64,000 nt of DNA from Primula veris (lineage: Eukaryota > Streptophyta > Magnoliopsida > Ericales > Primulaceae). Under the pieces are notes generated by a model that saw only the letters and a list, made by a program, of their open reading frames with translations, was not told where the DNA came from and made no database searches. The position numbers and the translations under genes are program-made. Shown in pieces: positions 47,190-59,698 of the stretch. The stretch lies in NCBI GenBank assembly GCA_963682055.1, contig OY821743.1:28630702-28694701 (forward strand). Reading direction: 5' to 3'. How positions within the stretch are numbered: the stretch's first letter is position 1; each line of letters starts with the position of its first letter.

Positions 47190-48736
47190 TTCCCCCCAGC
47201 GAACAATCGTCTAAAGATGAGTTAAGACATACACCCCTACTTGTATATAAAACCATGCGAGAATAATGCTCGTAGGGAAAAAAAATAATTAACCTAAACC
47301 ACAAAAAATAGCTGAAATACATTCAAATCTGCGAATAAGAAAAGTGCATGAAGTAAGATAGTAAGAAAACAAAACAAAACTATACATCAGGATCTAATAT
47401 GGTGAATCCTCAACCTATTTAAAGCCAAAATTCCGCTGATGCCATCTTTAAAGTACCGTCTCCGAGTGAGGTAGTTTGGATAGTAAATTATTTAGGTGGA
47501 AATCTTCGGTATGGATGAAGATCAAGATGGCTTGTGTTGGATTGATGACTTCTTTTCTGAACATTTATCTTGCATCAACTTATTCTATAATTAATGTTTT
47601 CTTTTTTTTGCTTGTAGTAGTTACCCTATGTACCTTGAGTTTGTTTTGCTAGCTTAATCCCGATTTCCTTTGTACATATCACGAGTGAACTGTTTTCACT
47701 CATATTTGAAATGCATTTTCCTTTGATTAAAAAAAAAAGTACTGTCTCCGAGTGAAAGTCTGTGAAGTCTGCTGAACGCACGCCCAATTGGCCATAAAAT
47801 CAGCAGTATGTTCCCTCTCTAAAGGCGTGACGAACTAAGATATCGTGTGATAAGCACAACCGGCAAATGTGAGAGATAGTGTAGTTATGCTTTCAAGGAT
47901 CGAGATCTATCGAAGTAATAAAGAATGAGACCGTCATCAAATCTGTCTCAATGTCCATATTATGAAAATCCAAAGAAATCACCATCCAAATACCTAACAG
48001 CACTGCCCCTAAAGTATAAAAGTACGACTCTTGCAACTGATAACCCCAAGTTTCCCTTAAGACACCTGTCAACGTTTAGCTTAAGCCCCGGTCGGATCCA
48101 AGAGACTAAACGAATGAGACATCTCTAGGAGGAATGACCTGGAGGGTGGCAAAACAGATTCTACGTACATGGAAATATACAAATTTGTTCGATTAACATG
48201 CTCTTGTTATTAACTAGCCATTTAATGAGTTTTCATGTATGTAGAACCCGATAAGATATTATTTTATGCAAAATACTAATATTATGTACAATAATTATAA
48301 ATTATTCTTCTCAGCCAGGAACTTAAGAGAGAGATATGTGACAACTTCATTAGGTATTTTTTCATTTACGCGTCGTGGATGGAAACCGACCATGACACAT
48401 AGTAACTGAATGTCGAAGATAATTCTCAAAACAGCTCACTCATGTATGTACTCATCTCTAGCCTCTCTACTAAATCTATGAGTGCAACGTGCCTTCCATA
48501 CATTCCATAAAATGTAGCAGGGTGTCACGTGTCCGAGGGAGGAACCCTCTCTATGCCAATGTCAAAATATGCTAATAATTGAAAAGACGTGGCAACGTCG
48601 GATGCCAAATAAATAGCTGAAGTGCTGCGAGACCCGTAGTGTCAATGGACAATCAATAAAGAGTAAGAGTCTTGCACGAAAAACTACAAGTGCCACCCGA
48701 AGAGAACTCGAAATGTCTCCTATGAAGTGCGCCATC
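47190..48736 (-). pseudogene. LINE 3' fragment with RNase H domain, copy 1
   Basis: Parallels 58660-59698 over about 1 kb (for example CATACACCCCTAC.TGTATATA, GCGAATAAGAAAAGTGCA, TGAAGTCTGCT.AA and AAATCTGTCTCAA). On the minus strand the paralog reads as a degraded plant LINE RNase H domain. Coding capacity is destroyed. It has been interrupted by a 268-bp retroposon (47470-47737) and its right part abuts an inverted-repeat element. Confidence 0.6.
47470..47737 (+). mobile_element. 5'-truncated retroposon with 18-bp target duplication
   Basis: A 268-bp insertion ending in an A-rich tail (TTGATTAAAAAAAAA) is flanked by AGTACCGTCTCCGAGTGA at 47452-47469 and AGTACTGTCTCCGAGTGA at 47738-47755, an 18-bp duplication with one mismatch. 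The paralog at 58912-58925 has the corresponding sequence only once, giving an empty site. Poly(A) and a long duplication indicate LINE-type target-primed insertion. Confidence 0.85.
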
Positions 48737-49188
48737 TAGGGGTGTTCGCGGTTCGGCTCGGTTTTTGAGTAAAATGCGAACCAAACCAAACCAATTATAA
48801 TCGGTTTGGTTTGATCGGTTTGAACTTAAACAAATAAAAAACACAATATTCAAAATTATTCTAGTTTCGTAAAATTTCGCTTATAATTTCATTTCAAACT
48901 TTGAACCAAAAGTCGAATAACAAGATTGATAAGTACAAATAACAAGTAAAACATCGTATATTAACTTATTGAAGTATATATAAGAATAATTATATACATT
49001 TTATATATGAATAAAAATAATCGGTTCAGTATTTGGTTCGGTTTGAAAACCACTAAAACTGTAAACCGAACCGATTAAACCGGTTTATCAAATTTTAAAC
49101 CGAACGAAACCAATTACTAATCGGTTTGGTTTGGTTTTTATCGGTTCAGTTTAGTTCGGTCGGTTTGATCGGTTTATGTACACCCCTA
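48737..49188. mobile_element. hAT-like MITE, 452 bp
   Basis: Terminal inverted repeats TAGGGGTGTTCGCGG... and, from the right, TAGGGGTGTACATAAACC. The flanking 8-mers GCGCCATC (48729-48736) and GCGTCGTC (49189-49196) match at six of eight positions, as an old 8-bp duplication would. The inside is rich in AATCGGTTTGGTTT and its complement, forming a large imperfect hairpin. Confidence 0.7.
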
Positions 49189-49196
49189 GCGTCGTC

Positions 49197-51160
49197 TATA
49201 GCCAACAAAATCTCAAAGTAGCCTCCAGAGAAAGAAAAGAATTGCCTCGCCATATAAAATACATCAATACACAAATAGAAAAATTAAATAATACACTTAT
49301 TTCCGAATGTAGCCTTCTTTTTATATGGCATTTTTTTGTCAAGAGAGGTTACTTGTGTATCATTACGAGAAATTGTAGTTTTGTTAATCCATTTTTGGCA
49401 TACATATACGGATATTATGGCCAGATCAGACTTGATTCATTTTGTACAATGAATATTTAGAAATTAAAAACAACAAAAATCGATCGCCGGGATTGTTGTT
49501 TCGGCCCAAGGCAAAAAGCCCATTAGGTTGCATTATATAACTCGTATACATAAACATTTTTCAATTGTTATATGAAATTTATCTCTTTACTTATAAATAT
49601 TCGTAAGTGATCAAATTGATATATTTGGATATTTATTTTCTACTTTATATGTTTATTACGAGTTTATGGATGTACATTTGTTATTTGGGATGCTTGTTCC
49701 AAATTTTTGGACTATTCTATGTGACACTATATCAAGGTTGCTCAAATGGCAAGAATTTTTGATTTCCAATTTAACAAAAAAATTTAAGAGCCCATTTTTT
49801 GTGTATTTCTTCAAATTTACCGTATATAATCTGTTGAATAGGTTTATATCTCAAAATTAACTTTTGTCTGTTTAGATTGTTAGAGAAACTATACAGTCTA
49901 TACTAACAAAGCAAGTAAACAATTAGCATATATGTGAAAAGATTAGTACTTGAAATGTAAATAAGATAAAGTAAATTATGTGAAGTTAAAGACTGTGATG
50001 GTTTTAATACTAATTCGGATAAATATGATCATGCGCTTAGTCTTTTATCCAAGTATCATACTCAAAGACAAAGTGGTTAACTATAATTAGGTACAAATCT
50101 TCTACAATTATTCTTTATCTCATTTCGTATTCATTTACTTATTTTTACTCAAATTTTAAATTTTCATATCGTGTTCCGCAAATTTATAAGCTTTTATATT
50201 ATATTGTATTCAAATTTTAAAACATTTGGACTTAATATTGTTTTAGACAATTTTTTTTAGATTTAATGTTTAATTTACACTAATTTATACAATTATTTCA
50301 AAATAAACTGGGTGTGGATTTAAAAAAAAAAAATAATTATTGAAATGTATTGATACACGTATTATACTAATTGAATAATTTTTTTCAAGTTTTTTAGAAT
50401 TTTTTTTGAATAAAATAAGTAATGAGACACAGAAGAGGATAGAGAATAAGCAAAGTGAGGTTATCTAATAGACCAGATGGTGAATAAACATATTTTAGAA
50501 AAGCTAATCTAGTAGGTGACTTTTTTGCAAAGATAATTAAGAATATTTTTTTTTGTTCGATTGAAGATTCCCCTAACAGAACAAGGGTTTAATTGCTTTA
50601 GATGCTCAAAAAGTTCCTAATCTAAGATTGAATGCTTAGGTTGTAAAAGATGAAACGTCTCTCTCTAAAAGAAGACAAAGGTGGCTATCTAAGACAACAT
50701 ACCCGTTTTAATTTAGTTTTGTTGGGTTTTCCGCAATTTATTACCCGTTTTAATAAATTTGTTGTAGGGAAAACCACTCGTACCCCCATCATATACACAG
50801 GAGATGAAAGATCAGGAAGACAGGTATTATATTTTCTCTTTATAAAGGACATCTTTTATACAGTCAAGTTAATCTCTGGCGTGGGCATCAAAATTTCAGC
50901 ATTTATTTCACATTTACTTAGCAACAACATAGAAGTAAATAGACATAACAAATTGTGGACCTGTGGTTTTATTTTTTGTACCTTTCCATGTTTTTATAGT
51001 GATTGTTTTTATGTTGGTATTTCGTTATACTTTTACACATTCTTGAGCTAATTAAAAACATCGTTTTTCATGGTATTTGGTAAGTGACTGATAATTTACA
51101 AAAAAGCTGCAATTATTTTATGAGGTGATCGGTCTACAGAAACACACCAAGTGTCCAACA
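49197..51160. other. Intergenic, nothing recognised
   Basis: AT-rich. The 133-codon plus-strand ORF at 50650-51051 does not resemble a known family and I do not call it a gene. Confidence 0.45.
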
Positions 51161-53070
51161 TAGTTTTTTTTTTTTTTTTCTTTTAAAATTATTAGTGGGG
51201 AAACCCACAATTTATTAATGAAAACTGCGGAGGAAAACCCCACAGAAAGTAACCATAAGTAATTACAGAGAGAATCTCAAAATTAGAGACCCAAAAGAAA
51301 TAAAAACAAACTATTACAACCAAATGAGATAAATGAAACTTAAATTACAGAAACTGCTAAATCTGGATTCAATAGAATGGCGATTGAAACTTGAGGGACT
51401 GGATCTGAGAATAGATGTAATAACATATGTTATCTTGCACCTCTTCATTTCTCTTTGAGAAATAACCTAAGAGAGAGAATCTCTCATCTCTTCTACGCTC
51501 TTCATCTTCATCTAAACCTTAGATTAGAAAAACCTCTAGCTTCAGCAAATATAATCCCTTTCAATACCTGTGGAAAATCATCCGGATAAGAAGAAATGAT
51601 GATACCCTCCCAATTCGCAAGGAGATCAGCAGCTTTGTTGCCTTCTCGCGCCACATGCTTAAACAGGTACTTTCCTTCATTTAATAAATCTTTAATACAA
51701 TTAAATAGATCTAAAACTTTTCAAGTGCATTTTTGTTTAGCTTCGATAATATTAATTAACTGTAGTGAATGGCTCAATAATTAAAAGTTTATTTGGTGAG
51801 ATTTGTAGACCATAATATAGGGCTTTGAACTCAGAATAAAGAGTTGAATTGCTGGTGATAGCCCTAGAAAACCATTTGATAAAAAAAACCTTTTTCATCT
51901 CTAATTAGACCACCAATACCATTAAAAACCTCTGTTTGTTTGTAACAGCCATCTATATTAAGTTTCAAATATCCAGTTGGAGGATGAAACCACTTAATAA
52001 TAGTGACTTTTTTAATATTTTTTTTACCACTGTAATTAGAATAAGAGAAATATTTCTCACTATACCCAAACTGAATAATCAACTCTTCAGAATTTCGAAT
52101 AATATTGCTTGACCTCATTTTGATATTCTCAAATTTGCATGAACATCTGTATTTCCAAATAATCCAAATAATGATAGAAGGTAGAACCTGATAAATTTTC
52201 TTTCAGAGAAATTCTTTTTCTTAATGATATAAGACCACCAGCTGTTAATTCTTCCATACAAAGAATTATTCTGAATAAAAATACCCCATTTACTTTCAAA
52301 GAATTTCCAAACCTCATTTGCAACTATACCATTACTAAAAAGATGGTCAAATGTCTCTTCTGAATTTTTGCAACACCCACACATAAAAGCTATACTAATG
52401 CCAAATTTATGCAGGTTGCAATCCAAGGATACAACTTGGTTAAATAATTTTCACATGAAGCAAGAGACTTTTAAAGGTACCATTCTATTCCATATAAATA
52501 TGCTTCTCCAGTTTACAGTGCCTAATTCTCTAGAAATTTTCCAAGCTGAATTTATAGTAAAATTCCCAAGAGTAGTAAGTTTTCATATAGGTTTTAACCC
52601 ATTTTCAACTAGAGTAGTATTACTCTCAATCAATTTTCTAGCTTGAAGAATTCTACACCAAGTATTAGTTCCTCTTTTAATAGGAATGTCTTCTGCTTTC
52701 TTTTTTCTACAATATTTAGCTTTCATGAAGTTGGTCCACAAAAAATCTTTTGTTTTGAACTTCCACCAGAGTTTCATTGCAAAAGCTTTTGAAATGTCAT
52801 GAAAACTTTTAACATTCAAGCCCCCTTCTTTCACAGGTGTACAAATTTTGCTCCATCTAACCCAATGATACTTATTTTTACCATTTTTATTATTCCAGAA
52901 AAAGTTTGACAACAATTAATCTATTCTTTTAATCACTTGTAGAGGGGGATTCATAGCTGTCAACGTATATATATGTATAGATTGAAGAACATGCCTAATC
53001 AATATTAATTTTCCACCTAAATTTAGCTAATTAGCCTTCTAAGTAGACATTTTACTTCTAATGGAAATGT
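51161..53070 (-). pseudogene. 5'-truncated LINE (RT end, zf-RVT, RNase H, poly(A))
   Basis: On the minus strand, from 53070: GGKLILIRHVLQSI and NPPLQVIKRID, then LLSNFFWNNKNGKNKYHWV and GGLNVKSF, the end of the reverse transcriptase. The zinc tail follows with SIAFMCGCC and TFDHLF (52426-52115). The RNase H start is GYLKLNIDGCYKQ and GIGGLIRDEKGFF (about 51990-51880). The 3' end at 51161-51186 is a run of A's on the minus strand. Stops and shifts interrupt every domain, so it is dead. It is a different LINE from the fragments at 47190 and 58610. Confidence 0.82.
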
Positions 53071-54296
53071 ATGCATATTAAACCTAGCTTTGGTAAGAAG
53101 TTATGATGCATTTCATAATGTATTACTAATTAAGAAATATCTCATATTATCTAGTGCGTGTCTTCTGAAACACACACGCACACGCATTTGCCCAACTAGG
53201 AATTCCAAATATTTCTCATGTGCAAGGATGAAATTGTATTTTAAAAATTGATACTAATTCTATCTCTAACTCGGCATCGTCAAACAATTTTGTGGAGGAT
53301 TTCTGGACTCGATCGAACTTGGCATCGAATCTAATCATACCATCACAATCGATAAGGTATAGGCATATCAGTCTACTAGTAAACCAAGGCACACAATGCG
53401 TGTAATTAATTTCGTTTTTTAATTGCTTAAAAAATTCGAATTAACCTAAATGTTTTTCTGATCTAACTATTTCCAATCTAATAGAAGAAAAGTGAGGGAT
53501 GGTATTGTAGTGAGATTGAAAGTTTTTTTGAAAGTGATAATGAAAGTTATTAACGTATGACAGTTTATTTTTTAGGCAGTTTTTTTTTGCTGTAATTTGA
53601 TTAATTAATATGGTTAGTTTGTAAATATTTGTTTCAAATCTTCATAAGAGGTGTTGACATAAATTAATAGTATAGATATATGTATTTGATATACTTGCTC
53701 TTTTTCTGTGAATATCCGTTCACCTAAGGTTTTTTTTTAATACGGCCATAAGTATGATATGCTATTGCGTAAGTTCACCTTAGACAAAAACTAGAAGCTT
53801 TGAATTTTATTCATCACATTTTTTATCTTTAATTTCAATTTGAAGTTGAAAAGATGTATAGTTCATTAGATATATAATTTTACATCACTCTTGTTTTCTG
53901 GACTATTACGCATATATATGGGTTTATCTATTTTATTTAAGTTGAAATTTGAAAAAAAATGACTATAGTATGATATATCCTTTCTTTCTTTTTTCTTTAC
54001 GTTTAATCTGTTTGCACACATAGTGTAATTAATGAATATAACATCCAATTACTCTAATGTAAATGTAAGTGATGTGACGATTTTATCTGTAATCACTATT
54101 CTCATTTTTGAAAGAATATGAATACCAGATCTAGTGTCTATTAAGGTTACTTGCGTTGTCTGTGTAATATGGCTATAAGTATGATATATATGCTATCAAA
54201 ATGCATAAGCTCAATCTAGACTTAAACTCGAAGCTTAGAATCTATTCATCGTATTTATCTTTCTTTAATTTCATTTTGAAGGATGTTGCAAACATA
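53071..54296. other. Intergenic, with decayed duplicate of the region around the next gene's first exon
   Basis: The stretch 53740-53925 resembles 54175-54520: CATAAGTATGATAT, CTATTCATC.TTTATCTTTAATTT.AATTTGAAG, and TTACATCACTCTTGTTTTCT occur in both in the same order. The second copy contains the first predicted exon of the gene at 54297, which the first copy lacks. Nothing else is recognised. Confidence 0.55.
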
Positions 54297-56753
54297 ATGG
54301 GCACGAGTGAGACTGCCCAAAACGAAGACGCACAACATAACACTGAAGCTCAAAAGGTGTATATTTCATTTTTATTTATTTTTTTTAATAAAAAAGTGTA
54401 TATTTCATTCTTTTTCTGTAGATATGTAATCGATGTAGATTCAATTCAACATTTTAACGTCTCTAATTCAAAACCAAAATTACATCACTCTTGTTTTCTA
54501 AACCAGTACGCATAGACTCAATATGGTTTTACCTGTTACAACATATGTGTGTTATTTTATGCATTTCCAACTACCCCTCTTCCATGAATCCTAACTTGCG
54601 GAACTCCATTTTTCTCAATAAGAAAAATTCCTTTAAGGCGCTCATGGATGCCATCAACATCAAAGAGGATATCTTCCCCTTCCCACCCGACTTTGGCCAG
54701 GTAGTCAGCTATATTATTAGTCTCTCTCTCCTATATATTATTTTGTGCTTTTCCTTCTATAGATTTTGATGGATTTCATCAATTATATGCGTAATTTTCC
54801 AAAAAAATTTAGAACCATTACTTAAAATGTTTACTAATTGAAGTGAATATACTTTATAATTAAATAAGTATCCCCCATATATAATCAGAAATTCCTATAT
54901 AGAGGGCTTTAACTTCTACTTCAATACTATATCCACTTTCACTTGTATAATGGAATCCCCTTTAAAATCCCTCATAAGGTAAGATTCAATAGGTTGTGTA
55001 TATTAATTTTCGTTGTTTGCAAAACTTTTGTGTGTTAAACTTTTCGCCAAGTCTGAAGATTTTTTTTAATCCAATTTGAGGCCTCTAGAAAATCACAACT
55101 TGCATTGATAATATTGTTCCAATATGTAACAATTATAATAATGTATACAAATTTTCTATGTTAATTTTCCATATACAGTATGTTAGAAATTATTTATAAC
55201 GTTTATTTAATGGTTTATATTTGTCGTCTTTTTCTAATTATATAGGAATCCGTAGAAGAAAACCGATTGGTTGGCTGGGTGGAGACTTCGAAAAGAAGAA
55301 AAAATGATGGAAGGCTTGATAAAGTAAGTAAGGAAGCAATTATGGTTCTCATTAGAAGAGATGTGCTAAAAATTTTAAGTTTTTAAAGTTAAAATAGCAC
55401 CTAACCTTACTTCACAAAAAATTATGAATATTTTCTTTAAAGATGATTGATCATAAATATGTTTTATTGTAGAAACAGGAAAAAATTTGTTTTACGGTAA
55501 ATACCTAGTCCTTCACAATTTCCATATTGTCACATATTTTAAATTTATTTCCAAAGGACTAAACTTTCGCCCGAATTTAGTGGTACTGCATATTATTTTG
55601 TTGTGTTAGTATATATGCATATCTAAATTATAAAATAGATATCTTAATGATGCGTATTTGAATATATATATGATCTTGTTAAGGCTACCTTGTTATTATT
55701 AAAAACACATTGATGTTTTTACACATTAAAAAATTATTAACGATGAAGTATATAAATATGGGGAAGGATCTATACACACATAAAAATACACATTATATTT
55801 ATACATCAATCACAACCCTCCATTTACTTACTTTTAATGGTCAAGATTATGTGTTTATTCTTGTTATTAGATGAACTAATCTTGACCATTAAAAGTAAGT
55901 AAATGGAGGGTTGTGATTGATGTGTAAACATAATGTGTATTTTTATGTGTGTATGTATCCCTCCCCTATAAATATTTCATTAAAATGTACAAGCTATTGA
56001 GCATGTATAGTGCATTCCCCTGCAGAGTTACAAACATGTTGAAACGAAGAAGACATGTCGATCACTTCCTGATGTATTGAGATATGTTCATGAAAATCCA
56101 GATGAAAACTCTGAGGTAAGCTCTGATCAAAGCAAATCCAATTTGTTTGGGTAATGATTCTTGTTAAAGCTATTAAGCATAATGGAAACAAATTTAAATT
56201 TAAGTTTTTGAGAGAAAATCTATTTTGCATGTCCATATTCTCATGTAATGCAGAAGTTGCTTAAAGAAAAATGTACCGTACCATAACACTTCCATTGATT
56301 TATTTTTTGCGCAATAGACTTTCAAGAATATCAGGGGCAAAACGCACCTGAAGAGAATAGAACTTGGACGTGTTAATCAAAAGCTTTCAACCACCCTCGA
56401 TGGTTAGTCATCGTATATATATACTTCAAATTTTAAGTTTGTTCTGAAACAAGAAAAAAATTGAGTAGTAATCTCGTTGCTGTAAATTGACTTTGAAACA
56501 TTAACTTTGACAGATGAAGATATGATGTTAGCCTAATTTTTCCTTCTTTTGTGACTTGTATTTTTATGCTTGAGATTCTGCAGGAACAAACAATGAAAAA
56601 GTAGACGAAGTTGTGCTAGGATCTTCGAGTGAGCCCATTGCAATAAGAGATAATAACGACGACATTATGGATGAAACTCATGATCATCAAGAGGAGGCTC
56701 AAACGCAAGTAATGGTAGACTTTGAGTTGATCCATGTAGTACATGTGGCCTAA
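54297..56753 (+). CDS. Small protein with methyl-CpG-binding-domain-like stretch, six exons
   Basis: Predicted exons: 54297-54356, 54623-54700, 55246-55323, 56026-56115, 56318-56402 and 56584-56753; 561 nt, 186 residues, all in phase. Exon 2 has the weakest acceptor (TTCTCAATAAG), and an exon upstream of the ATG is possible because an AAG acceptor precedes it in frame. Residues 54-93 contain LVGWVETSKRRKNDGRLDKS and TCRSLPDVLRYV, which fit the plant MBD pattern: GW, a basic RK run, D, K.C/F, RS and a hydrophobic end. The usual aromatic YY is SYKH here, so methyl-DNA binding is uncertain. Exon 5 is basic; the C-terminus is acidic (RDNNDDIMDETHDHQEEA). The likely role is a chromatin-associated nuclear protein. 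It could be a truncated or decaying paralog. Confidence 0.55.
55760..55966. mobile_element. 207-bp hairpin MITE with 9-bp target duplication (MULE-like)
   Basis: It sits in the intron between exons 3 and 4 of the MBD-like gene. The arms (GGGGAAGGATCTATACACAC... and GGGGAGGGATACATACACAC... from the right) are nearly perfect inverted repeats of about 90 bp with a short loop around 55855-55870. TATAAATAT flanks both sides (55751-55759 and 55967-55975), a perfect 9-bp duplication, which is typical of Mutator-like transposition. Confidence 0.88.
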
Positions 56754-56884
56754 ATTCTTTAATCTTGTTTTGTGTTGTACATAAATTCTAATGGAATCCT
56801 TTAATATTTTCTTGTTGTTTAATTATATATTATTGAGAGAGATGATTAAACTTAAGAATTAGACAAGAACGGGAAAAGAAAAAG

Positions 56885-57993
56885 GAGAAACACTATGGTA
56901 CACCTGATGTACCACATCATATTAGTGATTTGGTTTGCCAACTCAACAATTAAATGTTAAGTGTTAATTATGTGTTAAAAAACAATATAACGGAATGCAC
57001 GTAATCCTTCCTATCATATTCCCACTACCCTTTTATGTCCTCCTATATTTCATGAAAAAAATTTCTCTATCCATCCTCCTTATAATAACAAATTCTCCAA
57101 ATAACTCATTGTTATTGACGGAACTTAAAGGTTTATTTGATTATGGGTTGTCAAGATCCACTTCCTTTTAAATTTATAGTATATAATATGCCAATATTTA
57201 TTAAATAATGTTTATTTTATTTTTCTTAAATTGACGCCTTTTTATTTATATTCTCCACTGGTGACGGTTATTTATTTATTTTTTTGAATTATGTTAAAAG
57301 TAGTTTATGATTTGGTAACTGGATATAAAAAATTAACTTTCGAACCTAATATAAATTCAAACCCAAATAAAAATGAAGAACCCTAATATAGGTTACCCTA
57401 AATTTAGTTATTAATTAAAATTAAAAAAATATTGATTTTTTTTTTTTATCAAACATGACTTTATCCCGTCTTGAACATTTATCATACGGTACAATATCAT
57501 GTTTTGATATATTTTTTTAATTAATATTTAAGTTTATGATAGTCATCACTAAGGTTTTTATTGGGTTGAAAAGTTAACGAACGATAAAATGTACCGTTTT
57601 GATTGAAAATTATTTTTTAAAGAATTTAATCAATATTAAATTTTAGTGTAGTCTCCATTAGAGCTCTCTTTTTGGTTTTTTTATTGGGTTGAAAATTGAA
57701 ATTTTAGTACCGATATTTATCAATTCATTTTCTACCTTTTAAATGTAAAAAGTAAAGTTTTGTAACGTAAAAGAATATGTAAAAAAAAACGGTATGTTTT
57801 TATGAGAAATATTGAAAGGTATCCTTATATATGAAAACGTTAGTGGGGAATAGTGCATTAATTGGCAATAATCATGGAGTGAGTTTGGGATTTAATTTGG
57901 TACATTCATATGTATTATGAATTGACATGTGTCATATTTACATTAAATGGCGTACCACACATGTGGTACATCCGGTTTACCACAGTGTTTCTC
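56885..57993. mobile_element. Possible 1.1-kb inverted-repeat element 3' of the MBD-like gene
   Basis: Left end GAGAAACACTATGGTACACC and, from the right, GAGAAACACTGTGGTAAACC, continuing GATGTACCACAT on both, about 36 bp of inverted repeat. The interior is AT-rich with no ORF. No target duplication is evident, so the boundaries are approximate. Confidence 0.5.
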
Positions 57994-58609
57994 GAGAACC
58001 TAGTGCGTTTTATTATTTCTTTGACAACAAAGGCATTATAATTATACGTGAATTCTTAATACAAATATAAGAAGAGAAAAGCAACATTTCCCCCCAAAAG
58101 AGGCACAATTGTTCAAATGAACACAATCGTCTAAAAAGCCCAATGGTCTTTGTTAAGAATAGCAACTGTCCACCTTTTTGTGACAACACAACCCCAATAA
58201 CCAATCCGAACGCATATGTATTTATGATAAACTGATCACAAAAACCGAGTAAATTTAAAAACTCAAATTCCGATTAAGTGTGTTGAACTCTAATTTTTCC
58301 TAATTTTGGTTATAGTTAGTACCTTTAAATTGAAACGAAATTGTATTAAGTTGGGAAAAAAAAAAATTCCAATACATTAATTCGTAAAATTTAGAAATCG
58401 TCACACTAAATCAGAAGTCCATCAAAGTTAATTATATTAATTAGTAAAACTTAAAGTATTTTTAACATACTAAATGAAAATTAGAGCAAAATTAATTATA
58501 TTAAATCTTATTAAACTCTGTGAACATACATAGTAAACTCCATGCAAGTTGTGAACTTATATTCATTTGATCAATTTACAAAAGATATTCTACCCATATT
58601 GTAAGGAAT
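57994..58609. other. Intergenic, nothing recognised
   Basis: AT-rich with frequent stops on both strands; no repeat or gene signal that I can support. Confidence 0.4.
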
Positions 58610-59698
58610 GCTCATAACCAAGGTTGATAGAAGTCCCAATATGTTATCTTTTCCCCCTCGAAAATCCTCTAGAGAAGAGGGTTAAGGCATACACCTCTAC
58701 ATGTATATAGAACCGTGCGAGTACAATGCTCGTATAGGAACAAATAACGTAAACCCCCATAGATTACTGTAAATACATCGAATCTGCAAATAAGAAAAGT
58801 GCAGTAAGTAAAATAACAAGAAAACAAAACAAAACTATATATGAGGACCTAATATGGGGAATCTTTAACCTATCTAAAACCAAAATTCCGTCCTTGACAT
58901 TGGATGAGTACCGTCTCTGAGTGAACCTCTGTGAAGTCTGCTAAATGCATGCACAATTGGGCATAAAGTTATCAGTCTGTCCACCTCTCTTATGCATGAC
59001 AGACCAAGATGCCATGTGATGAGTACAACTTACGAATGTGAGAGAGAGTGTCCACGGAACGTACTCTGTCGAAGTAATCCATGATGAGAATGTCATCAAA
59101 TCTGTCTCAAAATCCAAAAAAAATTGCCATTCAAATACCTAAAAGAATTGCCTGAAGCTCTGCAAATATAATTTGTCTCTCATGTAAAAACTCGTATAAG
59201 TCCCCCAAAGTATAGCCCTCATGATCCCGAAGTATGTCTCATGCAGCTTATAATTCCGAGTTTCTCTTAGAATATCTGTTAATGTTTAGCTTAAGCCTCT
59301 CATTGTGGATCGAATCCAAGACACTAAACGAATCGGAAAAACTCAAGGGGGAAGGACCCAAATGGTGGACACAAATGCAATATATGTGTCTCCTTTCACC
59401 TTCTGTGGACAGAAACTGGGCACGACGCTTATTAACTATATGATGGAGATAATTCTCAAAACCAACTGAAATAACCGACTCATATATGTACTCATTTCTA
59501 GCCTCTCTATCATAACTATGAGGGCAACATCCCTTCCATATACATTTCATAAAATGTAGAAGGCTATCAGGATAGCACATGTCCGAGGGATCTTTATGTT
59601 ATTGTCAAAATATGTTTATAGTCGAAAAGATGTTGCGATGCTGGATTGCGAAATAAATATATGAAGTGTTTCCAAGACCCGTACTGTTAGTGGACGAT
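58610..59698 (-). pseudogene. LINE 3' fragment with RNase H domain, copy 2
   Basis: On the minus strand it reads in shifted frames through RLKLNIN, RDHEGYTLGDLYEFL, AELQAILLGI and AIFFGF, the RNase H domain at the end of plant LINEs, then a 3' UTR. A 110-codon ORF at 59580-59248 is only its N-terminal part. It is paralogous to 47190-48736 but lacks the retroposon found there. Homology between the copies stops near 59698, where the Sirevirus LTR begins. Confidence 0.65.

Noticed and set aside
50650..51051. A 133-codon plus-strand ORF as a gene
   Set aside because: AT-biased Phe/Ile/Tyr-rich translation with no domain, no splice context and no similarity that I recognise.
59248..59580. A 110-codon minus-strand ORF as a host gene
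   Set aside because: It is the open part of a degraded LINE end and has a shifted paralog at 47925-48600.
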